DNA from: Verrucomicrobiaceae bacterium
GTDB taxonomy: Bacteria > Verrucomicrobiota > Verrucomicrobiia > Verrucomicrobiales > Verrucomicrobiaceae
Length of the DNA: 64,000 nucleotides
Reading direction: 5' to 3'
Assembly: GCA_024232965.1 (NCBI GenBank)
Contig: JACKQF010000003.1
Span: forward strand, 248,001 to 312,000
In this document: in pieces, positions 16,914-26,277 of the stretch
How positions within the stretch are numbered: the stretch's first letter is position 1
How the letters are laid out: every line of letters begins with the position of its first letter
Position numbers and translations under genes: made by a program
The notes under the pieces: model-generated
Told to the model about the DNA's origin: nothing
The model's database searches: none
The model's input: only the letters and a program-made list of their open reading frames with translations

Positions 16914-19244
16914 ATGAAACGATTTCACCCGCTGCTTCTATGGCTCGTCGCGTCCTCTGTTGGCGTGGTTATCGGGGCGTTGAAGCTGGAGTTTGATGTC
17001 GAAATTCTCTCGCTACTCCCTGAAGAGGCACCGGCGGTGCAAAGCTTGCGAGTACTCAAGGACGACTTCGAGTCACACTCCGAACTGCTTTTGTTGATCG
17101 AGAGCAAGTCTGGCGATGGCCTAGCTACGAAATTGCCGGAATGGCTGGCGGGAGTTCAACGATCTTTTCCTGACGGAACGATCCGTCAGCTTGGACTCTC
17201 CGACCCCGAGCGTGGTGGTGCGATACTGGCCTGGGTATTGCAAAATGCGCAGCCTGAGGTTTTGGCGGCATGGGTTGGGAAGATGGGGGATTCGGGAAAA
17301 ATGTCGTCACATTTAGACTCAGTCGTTGAAAAGCTGGCGAGCAGTCCAGACATCGGGGAAGTGCAAAGATTATCGTATGATCCGCTGGGCATCACAGAGG
17401 TCGTGGGTCCCGATGCTTTGGGGGCGGCGATGGAGGCGGATGATTTGCGGAGCCAGCCCAATCGTGTGCTCCTAGCCGTTAGACCGTTGCACCCGCTGGT
17501 TGGCTATGAGGCGGCGGGCCGATGGTTGGATGCGTTTCATGTGGTCTTTGATCCGCAGGCGGAAAAGCTGCGCCAATCTAACCCCAACTTGGCTGTCTAT
17601 CAAACGGGCGACATTGCATTCATGGTCCAGGCGGGCAGGGGAATGCAGCGGGATCTTAGCAACGTGCTGGGAGTCAGTTTGCTCCTGATCGTTGCGCTGT
17701 TTTGGTTCATGTATCGGACTGTCACGCCGCTGCTTTGGATCACGGTGATTTTGCTGATTGTCATGGGGCTGAGCCTTGGAGTGGGAGCTCTTTTGTTGGG
17801 GAAAATCAGCGCGATGAATCTCGGCTTCACTGCGATTGTGCTGGGGTTGGTAGTGGACTACGGTGTCATTCTTCTCCAGGACTCAGCGGGGCGCTCTGCT
17901 CAAGATCTCCGCAGACACGCGGTGCGAGGAATTTTAGGTGCGGCGGCGAGCACTGCTGCGGTGTTTTTGTTGCTCCGTTTGAGTAGCTTCCCGGGGCTTC
18001 GGGAGCTGGGGTTGCTGGTTGCTATTGGGGTCACGTTTGGTGCGTTAGTGATGCTAACGGCCTTTCCTCCGCTGATTGCGGGCGGTGCCCCACTCGTGCA
18101 GGCGGGTTGTGTTTGGAAGTCTTTGTCGAGCGCGCTCGCGCGAAATCCTGCGAGGGCGACGGTAATCTGGCTTCTCTTTGTGATCACCACCTTGATCTGC
18201 ATGGGTTGGCCTAGGTTTGAGGGCAGCGCGGCACCGCTCCGGCCAAAGCATAGCCCGGCGATGGAGGCTCTGGATCATATTGAGAAAGTGGCGCTGAGCG
18301 GGCAATCAGAGCGGCAAACACTGGTCATCCACGCTGCGAATGCTGCCGAATATGAGCAACGAAGGGCTAGTCTGAATGCGGTGCCTCCCGGTTCCTTCTG
18401 GTTGCCAGACCTTTTTCTAATGAATGCTGCGTACCAGGCCAAAAACCGGGCAGCGCTGGTTCAGTGGTCGGGCCGAAAGCGGGCGCTGGAGAATGAGGTG
18501 CTGGCGGCTGGCTTCACCGACGACTCGCTGGTGCTGGCTCGGAGTGTGTTTGCTGCGTTGGATCTGGATTTGAAAATGGCAGTGCCACTGCGTCCGTCCC
18601 ACGCCGCAGCGGCAGAGGATTTGCAGAGACTTGTGGCGGCGGACGATGAAAAAGTGGCGTCGCTGGGCTGGATCTCGCGGACTGGGGTGGCGGCACTGCC
18701 TGCGGATCATCCAGGTGTTCATGTGCCGTCATGGGAGTCGTTGGGGCCACAGTTGGCGGCGACGGCATGGCGGGATGGCATTAGCTGGATGTTGCCATTG
18801 AGCGTCTTGTTCCTGCTGGCACTGTATTTTGTATTCAGAAGTTGGCGTGACGTCGGCCTAGCGACGGCGGCCCTTGCTGCTGGATTCCTGACCTTGCTGG
18901 CATTGATGAAATTGACAGGTCAGGATTGGAATTTGGCGAGCATCGCTGCTGTACCGCTTCTGGTGGGGACGGGGATTGACTACAGCATCCATGTCTTGCT
19001 GGCGCTTCGGCGCCCTGGTTGTGATGCGGTGTTCGTGCGGCAGACGACGGGGCGTGCAATTCTGTTTTGTGCTCTGTCATCGGCCATTGGATTTGGCAGT
19101 CTGACGCTTGCTAGCAATGGTGGTATCTCCAGTCTGGGGGCGGCATGCGCGTTGGGACTGGGCAGCATGATGCTGGTCAGTTTGGTGCTGCTACCGCTGT
19201 GGCGATCCACTTCTGGGGAAGAACGGCCTCGCTCAGACGTTTAA
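16914..19244 (+). CDS. RND/MMPL-family exporter
   Basis: A 776-residue inner-membrane protein. It has one N-terminal helix, a large periplasmic domain (about 25-240), a first bundle of helices (about 245-415) with GLVVDYGVILLQDSAGRSAQDLRR-type sequence, a second periplasmic domain (about 430-610) and a second bundle (about 620-770) containing GTGIDYSIHVLLAL. The paired Asp-Tyr motifs (VVDYG and GIDYS) are the expected proton-relay residues. MMPL and hopanoid-type (HpnN) RND proteins share this plan. The substrate is unknown, though lipids are likely by family. modA starts only 10 bp downstream. Confidence 0.85.
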   Translation: MKRFHPLLLWLVASSVGVVIGALKLEFDVEILSLLPEEAPAVQSLRVLKDDFESHSELLLLIESKSGDGLATKLPEWLAGVQRSFPDGTIRQLGLSDPERGGAILAWVLQNAQPEVLAAWVGKMGDSGKMSSHLDSVVEKLASSPDIGEVQRLSYDPLGITEVVGPDALGAAMEADDLRSQPNRVLLAVRPLHPLVGYEAAGRWLDAFHVVFDPQAEKLRQSNPNLAVYQTGDIAFMVQAGRGMQRDLSNVLGVSLLLIVALFWFMYRTVTPLLWITVILLIVMGLSLGVGALLLGKISAMNLGFTAIVLGLVVDYGVILLQDSAGRSAQDLRRHAVRGILGAAASTAAVFLLLRLSSFPGLRELGLLVAIGVTFGALVMLTAFPPLIAGGAPLVQAGCVWKSLSSALARNPARATVIWLLFVITTLICMGWPRFEGSAAPLRPKHSPAMEALDHIEKVALSGQSERQTLVIHAANAAEYEQRRASLNAVPPGSFWLPDLFLMNAAYQAKNRAALVQWSGRKRALENEVLAAGFTDDSLVLARSVFAALDLDLKMAVPLRPSHAAAAEDLQRLVAADDEKVASLGWISRTGVAALPADHPGVHVPSWESLGPQLAATAWRDGISWMLPLSVLFLLALYFVFRSWRDVGLATAALAAGFLTLLALMKLTGQDWNLASIAAVPLLVGTGIDYSIHVLLALRRPGCDAVFVRQTTGRAILFCALSSAIGFGSLTLASNGGISSLGAACALGLGSMMLVSLVLLPLWRSTSGEERPRSDV

Positions 19245-19254
19245 TTTTACTCTC

Positions 19255-20787
19255 ATGAAACGATTCCTTCCTTTCCTTCTAATCGCCGCAGGGCTTGCGT
19301 GGCTAATCGTGCAATGGCGCAGCCACCCTTCTGCGGGATCGCAAGGGCATCTGGATGTGTTCTGCGCAGCCGGTCTGCAAAAGCCTGTGACTGCGGCTGC
19401 GGCAGCCTTTGAAAAGGAAACAGGCATCAGCGTTTCAGCTCAATTTGGAGGAACGGGAACTTTGTTGAGCCAGTTGCAAATTTCCAAAACGGGCGACCTC
19501 TTCATCGCGGCGGATGATGGTTCGCTGGCGGATGCCTCCAAACGAGATCTCATCGCTGAAGTCCTCCCTGTTGCCATCCAGACCCCTGTGATTGCGGTGG
19601 TGAAGGGGAACCCAAAGGGCATCAAGACCTTGGATGATTTGCTGAAGGATGGCATCAAGTTTGCCGTCGCCAATCCAGAGGCGGCCAGCATCAGCAAGAT
19701 CACGAAGAAAGTGCTGGGGGATCGCTGGGATACCTTTGCGGCGAAGGCTGCGGTCATGAAACCAACCGTCACGGAGTTGGCTGCGGATGTGAAGATCGGC
19801 AGTGTCGATGCTGCGATCGTCTGGGATGCTACGGCGCGAATGTTTCCGGAGCTTGAGATCGTATCGGTGGCACCTTTGTCAGAGCATCAAGAGCCAGCCA
19901 GTGCGGCCGTCTTGGCTGCCTGCAAACAGCCGGCGATGGCGCTGAAGTTTGCGCGGTTTCTCGCTGCTCCACAGAGAGGAGGCAAGGTCATGGGAGAGTT
20001 TGGCTTTACCCCCGCCGGTGGCGATGCTTGGGCGCTGACTCCAGAGGTGGTGCTTTTTAGCGGTGGTGTGAATCGGCCAGCGATTGAAAAATTGATCCAA
20101 GAATTCGCGGATCATGAGGGCATCAGCATCTCCACGATGTTCAACGGCTGCGGCATTTTGTGCGCGACGATGAAGACCATGGGATCCACCGAGAATCCGA
20201 AGTTCCCTGATATGTACTATGCCTGCGATGTGTGCTTTGTGCCGCCAGTGGCGGAGAACTTTCCTGAGGCGGTGATGCTGACGGAGACGGAGATCGGCAT
20301 TGCGATGCCGAAGGGTAATCCGAAGAACATCCAGACGCTGGCGGATCTTGCGAGGCCGGGTTTGCACATCGGCCTTTGCAATGCGGAGCAATCGACGCTG
20401 GGTTACATGACGCACGCCGTCTTGAAGTCGATGAACCTGCTGGATAGCGTGGAAAAGAATGCGTCCTCTCAAGTGCCCACTGCAGATCTACTGGTGAATC
20501 AGATGCGCGTGGGATCCCTGGATGCAGCTGTGGTTTATCGCGTCAGCATCCAGCATCAAGAGGAGCACTTTGACTTCATTCCATTGCCCGGAGACAAAGC
20601 CCGTGCCGTGCAGCCGTTTGCGGTGCGGAAGGATTCATCCTATCGTCAAATCAGTCAGCGCTTCTTGGCGTTCCTGCGCAAGAATCACGATAAATTCACA
20701 GACGTCGGATTTGCGTGGAAAGGCGATACGAAAGCGGTGAAGAGCAGCGAGATCGTGCTGCCTGATTGGTTGAAGCCGAAGTCCTGA
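19255..20787 (+). CDS. modA: Tandem molybdate-type substrate-binding protein (two ModA domains)
   Basis: 510 residues with an N-terminal hydrophobic segment (about 3-20) that is an uncleaved anchor or signal. Two complete binding-protein folds follow. Domain 1 (about 30-265) begins LDVFCAAGLQKPVTAAA and includes FGGTGTLLSQLQ and DLFIAADDGSL. Domain 2 (about 270-500) begins VVLFSGGVNRPAIEKLI with FNGCGILCATMKTM and a DMYYACDVCFVPP segment. Domain 2 is cysteine-rich and domain 1 is not. The protein heads a modA-modB-modC run with tight spacing. Ligand assignment to molybdate or tungstate is from family and operon only. Confidence 0.88.
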   Translation: MKRFLPFLLIAAGLAWLIVQWRSHPSAGSQGHLDVFCAAGLQKPVTAAAAAFEKETGISVSAQFGGTGTLLSQLQISKTGDLFIAADDGSLADASKRDLIAEVLPVAIQTPVIAVVKGNPKGIKTLDDLLKDGIKFAVANPEAASISKITKKVLGDRWDTFAAKAAVMKPTVTELAADVKIGSVDAAIVWDATARMFPELEIVSVAPLSEHQEPASAAVLAACKQPAMALKFARFLAAPQRGGKVMGEFGFTPAGGDAWALTPEVVLFSGGVNRPAIEKLIQEFADHEGISISTMFNGCGILCATMKTMGSTENPKFPDMYYACDVCFVPPVAENFPEAVMLTETEIGIAMPKGNPKNIQTLADLARPGLHIGLCNAEQSTLGYMTHAVLKSMNLLDSVEKNASSQVPTADLLVNQMRVGSLDAAVVYRVSIQHQEEHFDFIPLPGDKARAVQPFAVRKDSSYRQISQRFLAFLRKNHDKFTDVGFAWKGDTKAVKSSEIVLPDWLKPKS

Positions 20788-20812
20788 GTTGCGACTGATT
20801 TCCTTCTGATTG

Positions 20813-21595
20813 ATGCGCAAACAAAGACTCAGTCTCTTCTGGATCGTTCTCGCGGCCGTCTGCGCCTTGTATCTGCTGTTCTGGGGCTTGATGCTGGTGG
20901 CCACGATGGCTTATACCAGCCCTGAGGCGTGGTGGGAGGCTCTGACCTCTCCGCAGATCCGCTATGCAACGCAGTTGAGCATCTGGACGAGTACGGCGGC
21001 GGCTGCATTAGCTCTGCTACTGGCGATTCCGATCAGCTATTTGCTTTCGCGAGTTGATTTTCGCGGGCGTTCGCTGGTAGATGCTGCCTTGGACATCCCC
21101 ATCGTTTTGCCACCGATGGTGGTCGGTATCTGCTTGATCATCTTTTTCCAATCCAAGATCGGCCGTGCAATCGAGCAGGTCATCCCGCTGACCTATCAAG
21201 TGGGTGGTGTAGTGCTAGCGCAATTCACCGTGGCGGCGGCCTTTGCGATTCGGTCCATGCGCGGCACCTTTGACCAACTTTCCCCACGCCCTGAGGATGT
21301 GGCGCTGACGCTGGGATGTAGTCGCTTTGGAGCACTCTGGCGCGTGGCATTGCCATCGGCGCGGCGGGGAATGGTGGCGGCGTTTTGCATCGCTTGGGCA
21401 CGGAGTCTGGGTGAGTTTGGTCCCATTCTTGTCTTTGCAGGTTCGACTCGCATGAAGACAGAGGTCCTGCCAACGACGGTGTGGTTGGAGATGAGTGTGG
21501 GGAATTTGGAATCTGCCGTGGCAGTGAGTATGCTGATGATCGCCCTGGCGGTCTCGGTGCTGATCGTCGTGCGTGTATCGGGGGAGAGGCTGTAG
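20813..21595 (+). CDS. modB: Molybdate-type ABC transporter permease ModB
   Basis: A 260-residue integral membrane protein with about five or six helices and the binding-protein-dependent transport signature EDVALTLGCSRFGALWRVAL, the EAA loop that docks the ATPase. It also has the IPIVLPPMVVGICL segment typical of ModB/CysT permeases. The ATG at 20813 follows an in-frame TTG at 20810. It starts 25 bp after modA and ends 3 bp before modC. Confidence 0.92.
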   Translation: MRKQRLSLFWIVLAAVCALYLLFWGLMLVATMAYTSPEAWWEALTSPQIRYATQLSIWTSTAAAALALLLAIPISYLLSRVDFRGRSLVDAALDIPIVLPPMVVGICLIIFFQSKIGRAIEQVIPLTYQVGGVVLAQFTVAAAFAIRSMRGTFDQLSPRPEDVALTLGCSRFGALWRVALPSARRGMVAAFCIAWARSLGEFGPILVFAGSTRMKTEVLPTTVWLEMSVGNLESAVAVSMLMIALAVSVLIVVRVSGERL

Positions 21596-21598
21596 GCG

Positions 21599-22243
21599 AT
21601 GATTCGATTGCACCAAATCTGCTGGCAGGCACCGGGCGCTACCTTTGCGCTCAAGGACGTGGATCTGCATGTGCCGCCCTGCACTTACGCTGTGTTAATG
21701 GGCAGCACTGGTTGCGGAAAAACGACTTTGATGGAGATCCTCTGCGGCCTGCGTCAGCCTAGCTCTGGGCGGGTGGAGGTGAATGGCGTGGACGTTACCC
21801 ATCGCGAGCCGCGGCATCGTGACATCGGGTATCTGCCACAGGATCTGGCCTTGTTTCCGGCGATGAAGGTGTCCGAACAGATTGGCTTTGCGCCTAAGGT
21901 TCGAGGTCGGGCTGGGGAGGCGATTCGTGCTATTGTGGAGGACTTGGCCGATGAATTGGGCATCAAGCATCTTCTAGATCGGCGTCCGCAAAATTTGTCC
22001 GGCGGCGAAAAACAGCGCGTGGCTCTGGCTCGCGCCTTGGCGGCAAATCCAGCGGTGCTGCTGCTGGATGAGCCTCTCTCTGCGCTCGATGAAGTGCGTC
22101 GAGATGATGTGGCGCAACTCCTGAAGACCTTGCAAAAGCGTCACTCGCTGACAGTCATCCACGTTACCCATTCCCGTACCGAAGCCGAGGCCTTGGCTGA
22201 TCTACGGCTTTCTCTGCGCGATGGGAAGATCGTGGCCGAGTAA
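21599..22243 (+). CDS. modC: Molybdate-type ABC transporter ATPase ModC
   Basis: A 214-residue ATPase that powers uptake. It has Walker A GSTGCGKTT, a Q-loop in YLPQDLALFP, signature LSGGEKQRVALARAL, Walker B LLLDEPLSALDE and the switch His in IHVTHSRTEAEAL. It stops right after the nucleotide-binding domain and so lacks the C-terminal Mop/TOBE regulatory domain found in E. coli ModC. It is the third gene of the modABC operon and is followed after 5 bp by a convergent permease gene. Confidence 0.92.
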   Translation: MIRLHQICWQAPGATFALKDVDLHVPPCTYAVLMGSTGCGKTTLMEILCGLRQPSSGRVEVNGVDVTHREPRHRDIGYLPQDLALFPAMKVSEQIGFAPKVRGRAGEAIRAIVEDLADELGIKHLLDRRPQNLSGGEKQRVALARALAANPAVLLLDEPLSALDEVRRDDVAQLLKTLQKRHSLTVIHVTHSRTEAEALADLRLSLRDGKIVAE

Positions 22244-22248
22244 TCGGC

Positions 22249-23625
22249 CTACCGCATTGGGAAAAGCCAGGCACCGACCATGACAACGGGTAATCCAACC
22301 AAGCCCATGAGCGACATCATCGGCGTGACGATCTTCAAAGTCTGACGTTCGTGCATGCCACTCATGCGGGTGATGATCCAGAAGCCGCTGTCATTCAGCC
22401 AAGGGATCGGTTTTGACCCACACCCTACGGCTAGCGCGAGATAGACTGGGTGAAATCCTAGATCGCCGCCTTCCAGGAAAGCACGGGCGATGGGGGCGGC
22501 TGTGATCATGGCGACCGTGGCAGATCCCTGTGCGGTGCGAACAAGGGTTGTGATGATAAAGCAAATCGGCAACGCCCAGGTGCGTGCACTCGTGTTGCCG
22601 AGGCTCTGGATTGTTTCTGCAATTCCGGTGTGTTGAAGCGTGCGCCCAAAGGCTCCGCCCGCTGCGGTGATGACCAGGATGGTGGCCCCGGACATGAGGG
22701 CGGTCTGCACGGCGTCTTGGAGCGAGGCCTGCCCAGTGGTGCGATACTTGGACAAAAGGATCAGGCCGATCACCACGCCGACTGAGAGGGCGATGTTGTT
22801 GTCCGTCCACCACACGCCTTTATTGAAGCTGCCCCATCCGATCATGACGATGGGGAGGAGGATCGGCAAGAGTGCGAGTGCTACCGGAGGTAGGTGCGCG
22901 GCTGATTCTGGCGGGGCATCGGCAATTTCTTCCGCCGGGAGTTCGATCTTCCAGCGGCGATTGGCCCACAGTGCGTAGGCGAGGCCAAAGGCGATACTGA
23001 ACGAACCCACGATCATGCCGCCGATCATCATCGTGCCGATATCGACGCCGAGTTCCTTCGCTGCAAAGAGTGGTCCTGGAGTTGGTGGCACCAAGGAGTG
23101 CGCCATCGTTGCGCCTGCTACGATTGTCAGAACATAGAGCAGGTAATCACGTCCGGTCGTGCGGGCCATCGCCTTGCCGATGGGCATGAGAAGGTAAAAG
23201 ACCGCGTCAAAATAAACCGGGATAGCCAGGCCGAAGCCGGTCAGGATAAAGGCCAAATGCACCCGAGCTCGCCCAAACAAGGCCAGCAGGGCATGCACAA
23301 TGCTCATGGCTGCCCCTGAATCGAGCAGGCACTTGCCAAGAATCGATGCCATCGCGATCATCAGGCCCATCTTCCCGCAGGTCTCGCCAAATCCTTCGAG
23401 TGCGCGATCTGTCGCTGATTTTTGTGGCAGCTTGGCTGCGGAGTCTGCGGACATTTTCCCGATCTTCACCTGCTGCTCGGCATATTTGCTGAGCGTCCCA
23501 GCTGGCGTGGCAAAGGCGACCACAAACGCCGCCAGCATCATGGCTAAGAAGGCGTGCAGTCGCAGGCCTAGTAGTCCGATGAGGACGGTGGCGAACCCGA
23601 GGGCGACGAGTGAGAGAGGTGACAT
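22249..23625 (-). CDS. GntP-family gluconate/organic acid:H+ symporter
   Basis: A 458-residue protein with about 12 hydrophobic segments. Motifs GFGLAIPVYFDAVFYLLMPIGKAMA (part), AHSLVPPTPGPLFAAKELGVDIG (part) and the C-terminal GSKPIPWLNDSGFWI are diagnostic of the GntP/GntT family. Family substrates are gluconate and related sugar acids, so the exact substrate cannot be assigned. It is convergent with modC and 21 bp downstream of the FmdB-like gene on the same strand. Confidence 0.9.
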   Translation of the reverse strand: MSPLSLVALGFATVLIGLLGLRLHAFLAMMLAAFVVAFATPAGTLSKYAEQQVKIGKMSADSAAKLPQKSATDRALEGFGETCGKMGLMIAMASILGKCLLDSGAAMSIVHALLALFGRARVHLAFILTGFGLAIPVYFDAVFYLLMPIGKAMARTTGRDYLLYVLTIVAGATMAHSLVPPTPGPLFAAKELGVDIGTMMIGGMIVGSFSIAFGLAYALWANRRWKIELPAEEIADAPPESAAHLPPVALALLPILLPIVMIGWGSFNKGVWWTDNNIALSVGVVIGLILLSKYRTTGQASLQDAVQTALMSGATILVITAAGGAFGRTLQHTGIAETIQSLGNTSARTWALPICFIITTLVRTAQGSATVAMITAAPIARAFLEGGDLGFHPVYLALAVGCGSKPIPWLNDSGFWIITRMSGMHERQTLKIVTPMMSLMGLVGLPVVMVGAWLFPMR

Positions 23626-23646
23626 GGGGCGTGAGTGGGGCAGGGG

Positions 23647-24174
23647 CTAGTCGAGATAGTCCCGGATTTCGTAGAGCTTGGGGTCTCGGACCGGTTGGCT
23701 GCGGCTAGAGCGGGCCTTTTTCATCACCTGGGCAAAGAGCGCATCAGCTGCGCCTTCTTCATCACCAGCGAGATCGCCGAACTTCTCTTCCAGCTTGTCG
23801 GGGTCTTCGCCCGCTTCAAGGCGCTTCACGATCTCGCGCAGCTCTGGCGGGGTATTGTCACCCATCATATCGGTGATCTTGCGCATGAAGTGACCGAGTT
23901 GGCGTGGGTCAGGATTGGCCTCGTCTAGGCCCCCCATGTTTTTTTCCATGTCGGCGAGCAGGGTTTCCATCTTGGCGTCGTCGATGCCCGCGAAAGGATC
24001 GTCGCCTGTGTCCTCTTTGGCATTTCCAATGACTGCGAAACGCGAGACCCGGCGCTCCATCCGGAAGGCTGGATTGTCCGGGCAACGAGGGATTTTGGCA
24101 CCTTGGGCCAAGCTGCGCGCCAGAAACTGGTAGAGCTTGTTGTTGTCGGGGCTGTAGAATTCGTAGATCGGCAT
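23647..24174 (-). CDS. FmdB-like protein that has lost its zinc-ribbon cysteines
   Basis: 175 residues beginning MPIYEFYSPDNNKLYQFLARSL, aligning by eye with the FmdB/CxxC ribbon start MPIYEYxCxxCG. At the CxxC position it has SPDN, and only C31 (PRCPDN) remains of four possible ligands. The remainder is acidic and helical (FAGIDDAKMETLLADMEKNM, DKLEEKFGDLAGDEEGAADAL) with a Lys/Arg C terminus. Function is unknown. It is divergent from nuoG, and a Crp-type palindrome lies between them. Confidence 0.65.
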   Translation of the reverse strand: MPIYEFYSPDNNKLYQFLARSLAQGAKIPRCPDNPAFRMERRVSRFAVIGNAKEDTGDDPFAGIDDAKMETLLADMEKNMGGLDEANPDPRQLGHFMRKITDMMGDNTPPELREIVKRLEAGEDPDKLEEKFGDLAGDEEGAADALFAQVMKKARSSRSQPVRDPKLYEIRDYLD

Positions 24175-24273
24175 GGTGTGGGGAAGGGGGGCATCATGGC
24201 GACTGCGGGCGGTCGGATCAAGCTCTTACCTTTCGAGGCGCTGGCACTGCCCAGATTGGCCCGTCCGGCGGAC

Positions 24274-24293
24274 TTTGTGAAATTTTTCACAAA
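24274..24293. promoter_or_regulatory. Perfect Crp/Fnr-type palindrome upstream of nuoG
   Basis: TTTGTGAAATTTTTCACAAA is a 9-2-9 exact inverted repeat. Within it, TGTGA-N6-TCACA matches the canonical Crp half-sites and spacing. It lies 59 bp upstream of the nuoG ATG and 99 bp upstream of the divergent FmdB-like start. A regulator of the Crp/Fnr family is the natural candidate; none is encoded in the window. Confidence 0.6.
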
Positions 24294-24352
24294 TTCGGGT
24301 TGCCCATTGCGGGCAGGCTCGGATAGTCGGTCAAAATCGTCTCCGAACGCCC

Positions 24353-26083
24353 ATGTCTGCTGCTGCCCCTGCCACTCCTGCCGCCCCGCCCGCTGTTGAT
24401 CTCGTCAATGTTCAGATCGATGGCGTCTGGCATAAGTTCCCGAAAGGAACGCGCATGATTGAGGCCTGCCGCCAAGTGGACAAACTGGTGCCGCATTATT
24501 GCTACCATCCAAAGCTCACATCGCCCGGTAATTGCCGCATGTGCCTCGTCGAAATGGGCATGCCCCCACGTCCGACTCCCGGCCAAGAGCCTGAAAAGGA
24601 CGAGCACGGCATGCCAAAGATTGGCTGGATGCCGCGTCCGGTGATCGCCTGTGCGAATACGGTGAGCGAAGGCATGGGCATCCGAACGGAATCCCTGCTG
24701 ACCCAAGAATGCCGCAAGGGGGTGATGGAATTTTTGTTGATCAACCACCCGCTTGACTGCCCGATCTGCGACCAAGCTGGCGAGTGCCGCCTCCAGGAAT
24801 TCAGTGTGGAACACGGTAAGGGCGAGAGCCGCTTCCGCGAAGACAAGGTCAAGAAGCCAAAGAACGTCGATATCGGCCCACGTGTTCGTCTTGATGACGA
24901 GCGCTGTATCATGTGTAGCCGTTGCATCCGTTTCACCGCAGAGATCGCCGACGATCCGGTGCTGGGCTTCACGGAGCGTGGCAGTTATACGACACTTGCG
25001 GTGAATCCAGGCAGGGAGTTGGCCAACAATTACTCGCTGAACACCGTCGACATCTGCCCAGTGGGCGCGTTGACCTCGAATGACTTCCGCTTCCAGATGC
25101 GCGTCTGGTTCCTGACGGAAACGAATAGCATCTGCACCAAGTGCGGCCGTGGCTGCAATACGGAAATCGGTGCCCGAGGCAATTCCGTCTATCGCCAGTC
25201 TCCTCGCGATAACAACGACGTGAACTCCTCCTGGATGTGCGATCAGGGCCGTCTGGATTTTCACTTTGTGAACAGCGAATACCGACTGACCGACCCCATG
25301 CTGCGTGCTGGGACGCGCCACGATGTGGTCGACTGGAAGCGTGCGCTTAATGAGGCGGCGACTCGCATAAAAGGCGTCAGTGGCGCAGAAACCGCCATTG
25401 TCGCATCCGCTCGCATGACGAATGAGGAACTCTTTTTCGTCAAGCAATTGGCCGCCACGCTGGGCACAGACCTCATCGACGTGGTTCCACGCACGGGCGG
25501 TGCAGACAACTATCTTCGCGCTGACGATTTGAATCCGAACAGCAACGGTGTTCGTCAGATCCTCGGCATTGAACCTGGCGCAAAATTGGCGCAGATCCAG
25601 GCAGGCGTGAAGAGTGGCACCATCAAGTCGGTAATTGCTCTTGGCGAGAATTTGCTCAAGGCAGGCTTTGAACGCGGGGATCTGGAAGGTTTGCGCAGTC
25701 TGGTGAGCCTCCATATCTTGGCCAACGCGACGGCAGAACTCTCCCACGTCGTTCTGGCGGGCAGTTCCTATGCCGAAAAACGCGGCAGCATGATCAACGT
25801 CACCGGTCGTCTCCAGCGTCTGAACAAGGCGATCAAGAACCCCGGTAACGCTCGCGATACCTGGGAAATCCTGCGCGACTTGATCGTCGCGATGGGAGGC
25901 TCCAACGGCTTGCATAGTATTGAGGACGTCTTTGCGCGCCTCGCTGCTGAGGTTTCTGCTTTTGAGGGGTTGACCTTTGCTCGAATCGGCGATCAAGGCT
26001 TACCTCTGATCGAAACTGGCGAGACCATTCCTCTGCTTGAGCGCGAGAAAGAGCGCAAGGCTAAGGGATTGATTGTCGGTTAG
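24353..26083 (+). CDS. nuoG: NADH-quinone oxidoreductase subunit G
   Basis: 576 residues of the complex I peripheral arm. The N-terminal [2Fe-2S] ferredoxin domain has CYHPKLTSPGNCRMC and a later Cys. The His/Cys3 [4Fe-4S] motif is HPLDCPICDQAGEC. The N5-type cluster shows CIMCSRC with CPVGAL further on. An additional CTKCGRGC...WMCDQ set matches the optional N7 cluster. The rest is a molybdopterin-oxidoreductase-like domain that does not bind cofactor in this family. The gene stands alone; no other nuo gene is in the window. Confidence 0.93.
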   Translation: MSAAAPATPAAPPAVDLVNVQIDGVWHKFPKGTRMIEACRQVDKLVPHYCYHPKLTSPGNCRMCLVEMGMPPRPTPGQEPEKDEHGMPKIGWMPRPVIACANTVSEGMGIRTESLLTQECRKGVMEFLLINHPLDCPICDQAGECRLQEFSVEHGKGESRFREDKVKKPKNVDIGPRVRLDDERCIMCSRCIRFTAEIADDPVLGFTERGSYTTLAVNPGRELANNYSLNTVDICPVGALTSNDFRFQMRVWFLTETNSICTKCGRGCNTEIGARGNSVYRQSPRDNNDVNSSWMCDQGRLDFHFVNSEYRLTDPMLRAGTRHDVVDWKRALNEAATRIKGVSGAETAIVASARMTNEELFFVKQLAATLGTDLIDVVPRTGGADNYLRADDLNPNSNGVRQILGIEPGAKLAQIQAGVKSGTIKSVIALGENLLKAGFERGDLEGLRSLVSLHILANATAELSHVVLAGSSYAEKRGSMINVTGRLQRLNKAIKNPGNARDTWEILRDLIVAMGGSNGLHSIEDVFARLAAEVSAFEGLTFARIGDQGLPLIETGETIPLLEREKERKAKGLIVG

Positions 26084-26277
26084 TATATTGATTTGGTGGA
26101 TCATTCGGCTGCTGAGCGGCAGCCCAGTTGGGGTGAAGAAGTATTTGATGGGGTCGTTAGGTCTCTAAGGTTGCGCGCCGTGTTTTGGGGATACTCTCTC
26201 CAATTCCCTTGCATTTCCGGGCGGCCTCTACTTTTTGAATCGGCGACCGACCTATCCGCCGCTCAACCTCCTTCACC

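Noticed and set aside
24287..25996. A 569-codon minus-strand open frame opposite nuoG
   Set aside because: The plus strand encodes nuoG with all its iron-sulfur motifs; the antisense frame results from strong third-position bias.
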